This document shows positions 26,640-35,894 of a stretch of DNA of 64,000 bases, in pieces. The translations under genes and the position numbers were made by a program. The notes under the pieces are model-generated. The model ran no database searches. It was given only the letters and a program-made list of their open reading frames with translations, and was not told the origin of the DNA. Position 1 is the stretch's first letter; every line of letters starts with the position of its first letter. Origin of the DNA: Pipra filicauda (lineage: Eukaryota > Chordata > Aves > Passeriformes > Pipridae); NCBI RefSeq assembly GCF_003945595.2, contig NW_024104415.1, forward strand, positions 248,001 through 312,000, read 5' to 3'.

Positions 26640-27300
26640 CGCATTCCTTGACATTGAACTTTTTGTTTCCCAAGCAGAAGGAAGTGCCGCATCCAGCCCG
26701 GCCCCATTAGCGTCCCCCTCCCTCGCCCCCGCAAGGTGCGGGTGGGCGGAGGTGCAGCCTGGGCAGGGACGCGTGGGCAGATCCCTTCCAGCCTTCCCAA
26801 TCCATGGCACTGTCGCCGCTGGAAGCGCTTTCATTCTCCTCTGTTTCTCCAGCCCTCCCTTTATCCCTGGATCCCCTCCCCGGCTGCGCGTCCCCAGCTC
26901 GGGCTCCGGCGGAGGTGCGTGGTGGGGGCAGGATTTTGGGAGCTGCTCCCCGTCTTCCCACCACCCACCCCCTGACGTCGGGATGCACCAGGGAGCTGTG
27001 CCGGGTTTGATGTTTAGCGGCGGGATTTAGATGTAAATCTTGTAAAATTCCATTTTATGCAGAGATTCACAAATCTGCTGTCGCTCATCGGGGCGAGGTC
27101 GCAGCTGCGGAGGTACCTGCTCCGAGGATTCTCCTGCAGGCACAGCACCTCAAGCCGGGCTAGGGAGGGCTGGAGAGGCAGTAGGGATCCCACCAGGGAC
27201 ACAGCCCCAGTCCCGAGTGGCGGGAGTAGCGCACAGCACTCCCCTCTCCGTGCAGAATGACCCCTGGCAGGGAGCTGGAAACCCTCGGAGAGCTTTGCTG
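26640..27300. promoter_or_regulatory. CpG-rich block upstream of PDE4B alternative first exon
   Basis: This stretch is GC-rich and keeps many CpGs (roughly 30 in its richest 400 bp, counted by eye), in contrast to the AT-rich, CpG-poor DNA on both sides. It lies about 0.7-1.3 kb upstream of the first coding exon at 27958. It probably marks a CpG island promoter or enhancer for the short PDE4B form. Long open frames across it are GC-rich chance frames; I recognise no protein in them. Confidence 0.6.
26973..26980. promoter_or_regulatory. CRE-like site TGACGTCG
   Basis: One mismatch from the palindromic cAMP response element TGACGTCA, inside the CpG-rich block upstream of the PDE4B alternative first exon. 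A CREB site here would fit feedback induction of a cAMP phosphodiesterase by cAMP, which is known for some PDE4 promoters. Binding is not shown. Confidence 0.4.
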
Positions 27301-27772
27301 CTGCTTCTGGTTTGGTGGGATGGATAAGCCAGGCCTTTTTCCACAGCGACCTGCTCCCTCCTGCCTGTAACCCCTCAGCTGGATGGGGACCTGTGTCCCC
27401 ACGTAGCTGCCTGCACCCCTGTCACCCCAGGAATACCGTCCCTGGGTTACACAGGAGGGACCCGGGAGCGGAGTTTCTGCAGCATCAGAAAACTTTGATT
27501 CAGCTGTGAAGGTGCTGAATGAACGAGGGATATGACCTGGAAAGGATAAACAGGAAAAAGGGGATGTTTCTCCAGCTTTGAAAAGCCTTGCCTTTCCCCC
27601 CCCCTCCCCGTCTCAGGATCACTGGAAGGGATTATACAAATGAGAGCAGGAAACTGCAGTCAGGGTTTTGCCAGAAATAGATTTATTTTTTCTTTCTTCT
27701 GCTAGAAATGAAGAAATATGGGAGTCCGTAGAGGCTGTTCCACATGCACCCTCACATTTTGATTGCCAAGTC

Positions 27773-27792
27773 ATTTGCATTCGTATATAAAG
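27773..27792 (+). promoter_or_regulatory. Candidate core promoter: octamer ATTTGCAT next to TATATAAAG
   Basis: A perfect POU octamer (27773-27780) lies 3 bp upstream of a strong TATA-type box TATATAAAG (27784-27792), 166 bp before the PDE4B alternative start codon. A TATA box here would place transcription start near 27815, giving a 5' leader of about 140 nt with no intron needed. Motifs are seen directly; promoter use is inferred. Confidence 0.5.
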
Positions 27793-27820
27793 TGACATCC
27801 ACCCTGCAATGGGAGTTGAC

Positions 27821-27826
27821 ATGTAA
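27821..27826 (+). promoter_or_regulatory. Start-stop upstream ORF (ATGTAA)
   Basis: An ATG immediately followed by TAA sits in the predicted leader of the short PDE4B form. Such minimal uORFs can stall scanning ribosomes. If transcription starts near 27815 this ATG would be too close to the cap to matter; it would count only for transcripts started further upstream. Confidence 0.35.
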
Positions 27827-27908
27827 TCACAAAGAATAAAAACTCCTGGAAACATCTCCGTGCCACTGATACAACTTCAGAAAGATACAAGTTTGGAATA
27901 AGCAGGAA

Positions 27909-27917
27909 ATGTACTGA
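27909..27917 (+). promoter_or_regulatory. Two-codon upstream ORF (ATG TAC TGA)
   Basis: A two-codon uORF ends 40 nt before the PDE4B start at 27958, with A at -3, so it could be recognised and could damp or gate translation of the main frame. Seen in sequence; effect is inference. Confidence 0.45.
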
Positions 27918-27957
27918 ATATTTTCGGACAAGTAGAAGAGAAGTCTCATCTTGGAAG

Positions 27958-28004
27958 ATGTTAAATATTAATATTTTACCTAATCGCCGTCATTCGTGGA
28001 TTTG
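27958..28004 (+). CDS. PDE4B: PDE4B alternative first coding exon (PDE4D3/PDE4B4-like short N-terminus)
   Basis: The ATG opens 15 complete codons, M-L-N-I-N-I-L-P-N-R-R-H-S-W-I, and the exon stops after TG of a Cys codon at a perfect donor GTGAGT (28005-28010). The exon at 57669 begins with C TTC GAT GTG, so splicing gives ...HSWI-C-FDVENG, the junction known in the PDE4D3 family of N-termini. As I recall it, PDE4D3 also has 15 unique residues and the same RRHSWIC ending, with Ser13 a PKA site; Ser13 is in the same position here. An in-frame TGA at 27817-27819 and no other in-frame ATG after it fix this start; position -3 is A. The role would be isoform-specific targeting and PKA control of a long-form PDE4B. 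Transcription is not shown by the sequence. Codons are normal, and the frame is open from the upstream stop to the donor. Confidence 0.86.
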
Positions 28005-29606
28005 GTGAGTATTCCATGGGTTTGTCCGGATCAGAGCAGTTCTGGTGGGCAGAAGAGCTTGAAAGTGGTGATTTTACCTTGGTCAAAAGCAGCTGCTGAA
28101 TGGGAGCATTAAGGGGATGCATGTTCCTGGAGCTGTGGCATTGTCAGGTTGTTTAGTGGATATTTTCTTTTCTGATCTTTCCTGGTCAGATTTCGATCTG
28201 ACAACGCACCCTCACGACACTTGGTAATTGGGGCTGTGGGGAAAGGGAGGGGAAAGAATGGAAAATTTGGTATTGTGCTTGATTGTTTTCATTCTAAGGT
28301 GTGCATGAACTGAAATTTTCATTTAAAAATTGATGAGTCCCTAAAACGTTCTTTCGCTTGAGTGATTTCATGGTGCTACCTCTGCACCTTCTCCAGTCTG
28401 TTGTCAACTACTGTTGCATTTTAATAAGCAGGTGGAGCTGCTGCTGCCTCTGCTCTGATCTGGCCATGGTAGGGCAGAGGGAGGGGAGAGGGAAACTCCA
28501 GAGTCGTGTCCTACCACGGATGGCACAGGATTGGGTTTGATAAATGACACCAAAATGGGTTTAATTTTATAGGTAAAGACCTGCTGTTTGAGTTCAGGGA
28601 TGAAGCCATTGGGTAGTATGATATACATGGTCTTCTAGTGTGGATAATCTATGTTGTCCTTAAGGATACAGAATATAGAGATAACTTTATATCCTAGATA
28701 TTCAAATGCTGATTCTGTAATCGTACCTATACACAGAAATATTCTGCTCTTACATAGAATTTATTCTTCGTAATCTCATTATTGCTTATAATCATTTAAC
28801 CTCTACTTTAGTCTCTGGGATGAACCTATAGCTGAGTATTTGTATATATTAATGAAAATATGGAGGCTCTGAGCCTTTAAAGGCGCTGTGGAGTGACAGG
28901 GTGAGATTCCCTTCTCCAGAGCACAGCCTGCTCCTTGAGGAGAGCCATGTGTGGTGTTTCAGGGACAGGAGAATGGAAAGGTAAATATTTAGAGAAGAGC
29001 AAAAATGCCTTATTATATTGTTGGAAGACCTCTGGTGACAGCAAATGTTCAGAAAGGAAGCCACGGGAGGCCCCTGGAGACAAGGAGGCGGCAGGAAGAG
29101 GAAGGATGGAAGGTCCCACTGGTTGCTTGAGTTCTCTGTGCGTGGTGCTGGGTGTCCTCCCTTCCCAAGGGCCCTTCACGGTGGTGTGAGCTTTTCTTGG
29201 TTGAAACCCTAACAGTGTCTGTCATTACCCTGCATAAAATGTGGGCTGTGTCTTGCTGATGGATCGTTGGATAGCTGAGGTGAGCGATAGCTCTTCCTCC
29301 ACCGTGCCGTGGGCTGGGGTGGATGGCAGGGTCCTTCTTCCTTCTGCTGGTGGTGCCAGCCTGTGGAGCCACGGCAGTGCCACTGCCCAGACACCCCCTG
29401 TCCTTCTGCAGGACAGACCTGGTGGCATGTGCCCCGTCGCTGGCTCGTGTGGCTGCTCTGTGCTCGGCAGAGTGTTGACAGCACCGGTTCCTCCCCGGCC
29501 AAAGAGGTCCCGTACGTGCCAGGTCTGAAGGACAGAGATAAATGAGGACTCACGTGGCTGTGCCTGACACAGCAGCAGGTGTTGCTGCACTTTAGCAGAG
29601 CCTGTG

Positions 29607-29850
29607 TCAGAATCATGGAATCCTGGGATGGTTTGTGTTGAAGGGACCTCAAAGCTCATCTCGTTCCACCCCCTGCCATGGGCAGGGACACCTTCCACTA
29701 GCCCAGGTTGCTCCAAGCCCTGTCCAACCTGGCCTTGGACACTTCCAGGGATGGGGCAGCCACAGCTTCTCTGGGTAACCTGTGCCAGGGCCTCAGCCCC
29801 TCAGAGGGAAGAATTTCTCCCTAATCTCTAATCTAAACCAACCTGTCTTG
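29607..29850 (-). mobile_element. CR1 3' end
   Basis: From TCAGAATCATGGAATCC to CTCTAATCTAAACCAACC; lies between the alternative first exon and the possible LTR. Confidence 0.94.
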
Positions 29851-30214
29851 GAATTTTCACCATGGCTTTCCCTTAATGTTTTGCAGGGGGAGTTGGTTTG
29901 ATTTAGAAAGTTCATCTTGAGGAGGAACTCTAGTAAGCTGAGACAGAGGAATAGGGGACCAGGAGGAAAGGGGTGGGAAGTGTTAATCGATTTGCCAGAC
30001 TTAAGAATGAAAGGAAGAGGAGAGACTGTGCACATTTGTTATGGACAGTGTGAACGTCTGTGCAGAGCAGAGGGAGTTATGGAAATATGTGTTTCGTTTG
30101 CAGAAAGGAGAAATACATTCTGTAGTTTCAAGAGCAATATAAATAATTTCAGCTCTAGAAATGAACTGAAATGAACTGAACAGCACCCTAATCCTAAGAG
30201 GGAGGGTTATTAGG

Positions 30215-30450
30215 GATGGGCCCTGGGGACAGGTCAGTGCCATCTGACCAATCAGTGAAGTTTTAGGTAATTAAAAGCGGACAGCTCAAGGGGAGCCTTG
30301 TCAGAATATGGATTTATGAAGGAGGGGATAGGGATTATCCTATAAAATTCACTTCACCTGTGCACAGGTGGAAATAAAGCATATTTCTCACCCCATGCTG
30401 GCCTAGCTAGTGTTAGACTGAGTCTTGCTAATCCTGACCTGTGTAGCCTC
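30215..30450 (+). mobile_element. Possible solo LTR fragment of an endogenous retrovirus
   Basis: The order of signals is that of a compact LTR: CCAATCA at about 30249, CCTATAAAA at about 30339, AATAAAG at about 30373, then a pyrimidine-rich stretch. No internal retroviral genes, clear TG...CA ends or target duplication could be fixed. It could equally be unique sequence with chance motifs. Confidence 0.3.
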
Positions 30451-30620
30451 TTGGTTGCTTGTTCAGGGCACACATCATGGCTGAGGCTCTTTAGTTACTG
30501 TTACACATTTGCACTGCATCTTCAGGCATTTTCTTCCTCTCAGATAAACTTTTGGGCTTCCTCTGAGCTTCTCCTTCTGCTGTCCCATCATGCATAAGCA
30601 AACTCTTTTAACTAGAGCTT

Positions 30621-30727
30621 CACCCTGATCTAGTGGAAGGTGTCCCTGCCCATGACAGGGGATGGAGGGACGTGATGAACCCCATGAAGGGTCCCTTCCA
30701 GATCAAACCATTCCATGATTCCGTGGA
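30621..30727 (+). mobile_element. CR1 3' fragment
   Basis: Only the last 105 bp remains (CTGATCTAGTGGAAGGTGTC to CCATTCCATGATTCCGTGG). Confidence 0.9.
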
Positions 30728-31345
30728 TGGCCTTTTGCTTCAGAGCACCATGTTCTCCTCCAAGTTCAACAGAGGATCTAGTGGTTCCTATCCACACCTG
30801 GACAATGTGGGACTTTGATCACTGTTGATTTTTGGGGGCAGAGAGGAGAGCTCTGTGCTTGTGCTCTGCCTGGTATGGGATGTTGGAACGTGTTTTGGGG
30901 CAATGGAAAATGGTTATGTGCAGTTGGGATTGCACCAGCACATCAGTTCCTGTAAATGCCTAGTGGGGAAATAGAGGAATTCGTGGTTGGTGCTTGTTTG
31001 TAGGGATGATTTCAAACTCTTGAATTCAGACTGAACATTGTGTTGGTGGGGCAGCAGAAACTGTCATGGTGTGAAGTGGTGGAACAAAAACCCAAGACTC
31101 TGCTTCCAGCTGCCAACACAGGGATCTCAGAGGTGCTCCTCAGCTCCCAGCTAAGTGCAGCCAGAGTGACAGGTCCTCTTGGCATATCTTTGTGTTGGAA
31201 TAGAAACATGTTTATCAGAGGGGTGATAACCACAGGATGCAGAACAGCCACCCTGACCTTAATTCTTTCAGCTCACTTGATTCAAGCTGAGATGTTTGTA
31301 GTTGGATGTGAGGCTGGAGGAGTTTTTCATAGTGTGGTATCATGC

Positions 31346-31632
31346 AGGATCATGGAATCATTTAGGTTGGAAAAGCCCACTGAGACTGTTCGCCCAGCAC
31401 TGCCAAGGCCACGACTGCCCCATGTCCCCAAGTGCCACATACACAGGACTTTTAAATCCCTCCAGGGATGGAGACTCCACCACCTCCCTGGGCAGCTGTG
31501 CCAGGGCTGGACAGCCCTTTCCAGGGAGAAATATTCCCAAATATCCAAGCTAAACCTCCCCTGGTGCAACTTGAAGCTGTTTCCTCTTGTCCTGTCCCTT
31601 GTTACCTGCAAGAAGAGACTGACCCCCACCTC
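31346..31632 (-). mobile_element. CR1 3' end, AAAAG-type subfamily
   Basis: Same subfamily as 9925 and 42142; ends GACTGACCCCCACCTCAC. Confidence 0.92.
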
Positions 31633-32649
31633 ACTTCACTGACATGAACTGACTTTGATTTTGATTTTGAGTTTCAGAATACTTAAGGTTTGGTCTGCAA
31701 TTAACACTCTCCAATGACGTGGGTTAAAATCTGCTCTACCTTCAAGTTACCCGATTTTCCTGGGTTTTAGCTGTAACTTCAGATGTACTTCAAACATTTT
31801 GGTTGTCTTCATGTTTTAATTCCATAGCCTTCTATAAATAGGCAGAATTTCCAACAAAGAAATGATTTATATGCAGAAGGTAGATTTGAGAGACGTAACT
31901 CAGAAATCTGTAGGCACAATTCAGAAAGAGAAGGCCAAATATTTCTCCTGTGCTCACAAATGCCTGTAGGAAGCACAAAGAACCCACTGTTGAGATGTGT
32001 CTGCAGCAGAGACAATGCCTGGCTGGAACAGAATTTTTAACAATAAAATAATGGGAATTTAATTGGCTCTGAGCAGTGCAGTGTTTACTTTGGCTGTTTG
32101 GGAAGCTGGTTACAGAGGGATTCCGGTGGAGGGATGGGGTTGGTATTTAGTGACCTTTCCCTTCTCTTCATGCTGTATCTTTTCAAGTTGTTCCTGGCTG
32201 GATTTTCATGCTGGTCTTGCAAGGCAGAAGATAAGAGTTAAAGTGTTTGAGGCCGCTCTTGACGTATTTACATTACCATATTTCCATTCATTATCTTAAC
32301 TTCCAGGGAAATAATCTGTGTAACTTCACTTGGATAGGAGACTCTTTTTAGCCAAGTTCATGTGCATCTCTATCTGTCACACACATGAAGTTGTTTTTCC
32401 AGTCTATTACTCGTCCTCCTCCTCCCTAGCTTGTCCAAGGCCCAACAGTCTGAGTCCTTCCTGGCTGCAGACACCCCTCCGTGTGCCGGTCCCGTCGGGA
32501 TTAGCCTGGATGGAGGAGCTGCCCTGGTGGGTCAGCAGCTGATGCTTCCCAGTCTGGCTTTGGTGGTGTCCGTGAACACCCTTTGGGGTAGGTCATCCAG
32601 GGATAACCAGGAAGCCATGTGCTGACTTTCTCCGAGTTCATGAGTCCAG

Positions 32650-33122
32650 AAGGATGTGGAGCTGCTGGAGCAAGTCCAGAGGGGCCACGGAGATGCTCCA
32701 AGGGCCTGAGCCCCTCCGCTCTGAAGACAGGCTGGGAGAGCTGGGGATGTTCACCTGGAGAATAGGAGGCTCCAGAGACAACTTAGAGCCCCTTCCAGTG
32801 CCTAAAGAGGCTCCAAGAGAGCTGGACAGGGACTTTGGACAAGGGTCTGGAGGGACAGGACACAGGGAATGGCTTCCCACTGCCAGAGGGCAGGGTTAGG
32901 TGAGATACTGGGGAGAAATCCTTCCCTGTGAGGGTGGAGAGGCCCTGGCACAGGTTACCCAGAGCAGCTGTGTTTGCCCCATCCCTGGAAGTGTCCAAGG
33001 CCAGGTTGGACAGGGCTTGGAGCAACCTGGGATAGTGGAAGGTGTCCCTGCCCATGGCAGGGAGTGGAATTAGATGAGCTTTGAGGTCCTTTCCAGCCTA
33101 AACCATTCTGAGATTCTCTGAA
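32650..33122 (+). mobile_element. CR1 3' end, long copy
   Basis: Starts AAGGATGTGGAGCTGCTGGA and ends CTGAGATTCTCTGAATG. Confidence 0.95.
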
Positions 33123-34125
33123 TGCAAAAAGAGGTCTCAGCATTTTCTAAGAAGTTCTAGGGCTTTTTCCACTCTTGCATCTTAGCAGGCTTAGAAATGC
33201 AGATTCCTGTTTCTAAAGCTTTATCAGGATTTCCTTCATAAACCTCTTCTCCAGAGGCTAATAACTGGGATACAGATTTCTTTTAGCTTCAAACTCACTG
33301 GCAGATTAGGCAATCTCAGACAGTCAGCTGGTACAGGGAACAACACAATGGAAAAGGGGTTTCTTCTCTACAGAAGAAATAAGTGAAATTTAATAAGTGA
33401 AATTTTGGATTTCTACTGACCTGGAATTTCTTACAGACAAAGAATTCCAAAAGTTGAGTAGTTTTTTTTTTTAACAGCCTCCACAGCTTGTGATTTACAG
33501 TTCTGCCATCCTGAGAACAGCTCCCCATTCCCCTGAGCCAGTTCCCTGCAATTTATCCCCTTTGCTGATGGGAATAACGAAAGAGCTATTACAGGGGCCA
33601 TGCAACATGCCCATCAAGTTACTCTGCCCAAGTCGCTTCTGCACAGAATAAACCCAGGTGCACCCTGTGTTGGAGCTCCCTTCCCAACACAGAGCAGGAC
33701 AGATGAATGTTGGGCACTGTCCTCTGCTCCCCAGGTCCAAAGCTCAGCTGGAATTTAACCCTGAGAACTAAACAAAGGCTTTTCCTGTAGGTTTCCCTGT
33801 CCTTGCTGACATCCTGCTCAGCCCTGGGTAACACAGGATTGTCACCAGCAGCCGTGGTGTTTACTCTTTATGCAGACAAGACTCCTCAGAAGGACTTTCC
33901 ATGATTAAAAATCTTTCTCCACAAGCTGCAAAAACAAATCTATAACCATTATCCACCTCCTGTTCCCACTGGCTCTGTCCTGGGAGCTCTGGATTATGGC
34001 AGATGGATGTCAGTGCTTGGCTGCCACCAGAGCAGAGCTGTCTCAAACCAGACACTGCTCAGGGAGCATCTTTGCTGCTCATTTTCAGGACAGCCACGTA
34101 AAAAAGAAAGATTCTGAAGCCTTCC

Positions 34126-34316
34126 ATCATAGAATCATGGAATAATAGAATCACAGAACTGTGGAATCACAGAATCATGGAATAACAGAATCACAGAGTC
34201 ATAAAGCCATGGCATAATAGAATCACAGAATCATGGAATAATAGAATCATAGAGTCATGAAATCACAGAATATCCTGAGTTGGAAGTGACCCACAGGATC
34301 ACCAAGTCCAGCTTGT
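34126..34316 (-). repeat. Expanded CR1 tail array with short CR1 stub
   Basis: About 145 bp of irregular tandem units of the CR1 3' tail (variants of AGAATCATGGAATAAT and AGAATCACAGA) precede a stub of CR1 body (34270-34316, minus orientation, variant with GACCCACAGGATCACC). CR1 normally ends in only a few copies of an 8-bp tail, so this one has expanded. Confidence 0.85.
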
Positions 34317-34496
34317 AACACAGAACATCCCATTCCATGGAATATGACAATGTTGATAACATGGGGGTTTTTATACAGATTGGAAAATTAAGCCCTAAAC
34401 TGTCTGAATTAGAGCAAAATGAGCCATTCTGTTACCTTTGGAAGCACAAAGAGTGTCCTTCCTCAGTATTTTTATTGTCTTTGTTCAATTTATCAC

Positions 34497-34580
34497 AGAT
34501 CATAGAATCACAGACTGGTTTGGGTTGGAAAGGACCTTAAAGATCTCCTCATTCCCCCCCCCGCCATGGGCAGGGCTGAT
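34497..34580 (-). mobile_element. CR1 3' stub
   Basis: Tail and GGTTTGGGTTGGAAAGGACC, broken after GCCATGGGCAGGG; includes a C9 homopolymer. Confidence 0.85.
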
Positions 34581-34775
34581 CCCTGATGCAGATTATAATC
34601 ACAGTTCATTGATCACTCGATAAAGGGCACGAAAAAAGGAATAAAACAGCAAAGGTTTTATGAGAGAGAGAAAAAAAAAACCTCATTTTCATTCTGGTGA
34701 ATGAGCTGCGGGTTTTTCATTCTCCCAGTTCTGTGGAGTTCACCAGACGTGCGGGGCTGGTTTGAAAGCTCACAG

Positions 34776-34783
34776 TGACGTCA
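34776..34783. promoter_or_regulatory. Perfect CRE palindrome TGACGTCA in intron
   Basis: A full consensus cAMP response element lies in a CR1-free, CpG-retaining patch (about 34690-34870) 6.8 kb inside the large PDE4B intron. It may belong to an intronic enhancer. The palindrome alone could occur by chance about once in a window this size. Confidence 0.35.
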
Positions 34784-35789
34784 ATGGAGCAGTGAAATGA
34801 GAGCAGCACCCGGCACAGGGCGACAGCTCCGGCACAGCCATCCATCCCCACTCTGGCACCGCTCCAACCCTGCCACTTCCAGTGCCAACACCTCCTCAGG
34901 ACTCGGGGAATAATTATTTTCCTTCGTTACAATTAACAAATAGTGAGATTAAAACCTGCAGCTGGCAAATGTATTAAAGAGCTGAAGCTCTTTGCTAAAT
35001 TCTGGAAGTTTCAAAATCAAATTGCAAAGTAACACGATTTTTGTTTGGCTTATAAAGGGATTTATCAATCATTTTACAGGGCCTGTTTCTCCCCCACCCT
35101 GATTACTTGTATGGTTTTGTTGCTTTTTTTATGTAGCTTTCAGTATAAATTCTAGGACATAAAATGCCTGCAAGCTTTAATAGCAGTTTATCTTTTTTTA
35201 GCTTTTTTTTTTTTAAGGAAAGCATACGAAAATGTGTTAATTGTATCAATCCAACTGTTAAAGCTGAAAACAGTAGGAAATCAACCCATGACACTGAGCC
35301 GACGAATTCCTGCTGCGTGCTGGGAAGCCACATGTCCTCATGCCACAGCACCTTTGGTTTACAGGGATTGTCCCAGTTCATCCAGCCCTTCTTGTTCCAG
35401 ATGTTAAATCTGGCTGTGTGAGCACAGGACAGCATCTCCTCAGCCCCCGTGGAGCACAGGAGGGGCAGATACTGGGAGAAACAGGAATCAGGGTGGAAAT
35501 GTGGTGATGGCCAGGCCGAGGTCTCAGGACATGGCAGGGAAGGGGAGGATTTATACAGGAAAAAATAAAATAATCTTAACTCTCTGTAGCACTATTAAAA
35601 ACTAAACTCTCAAGCTTCTACACATTGGTGATGGGGGAAGTACAAAAAGCAGAGACACAGAACTGTGCTCAGAGGTCGGAGAGCAGGGAACGGCATCAGG
35701 AGACCTCTGCAAGCCAGGGGAGCACCCAGTGGATTCCCCCCTCCTTAGGATGGACACCACTGCCTTCCCCTCTGAAAGCATTCAAGGAG

Positions 35790-35894
35790 AATCATGGAAT
35801 CCTGGAATGGTTTGGGTTGTGAATGACCTCAAAGCCCACCTCATTCCACCCCCTGCCATGGGCAGGGACACCTTCCACTAGACCAGGTTGCTCC
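35790..35894 (-). mobile_element. CR1 3' stub
   Basis: Tail to CACTAGACCAGGTTGCTCC, near consensus. Confidence 0.92.

Noticed and set aside
26515..27030. 171-aa open frame through the CpG-rich block
   Set aside because: GC-rich DNA has few stops; several frames on both strands are open here and none resembles a known PDE4B N-terminus.
31040..31642. 200-aa open frame on the plus strand
   Set aside because: Its C-terminal half runs antisense through the CR1 at 31346-31632.
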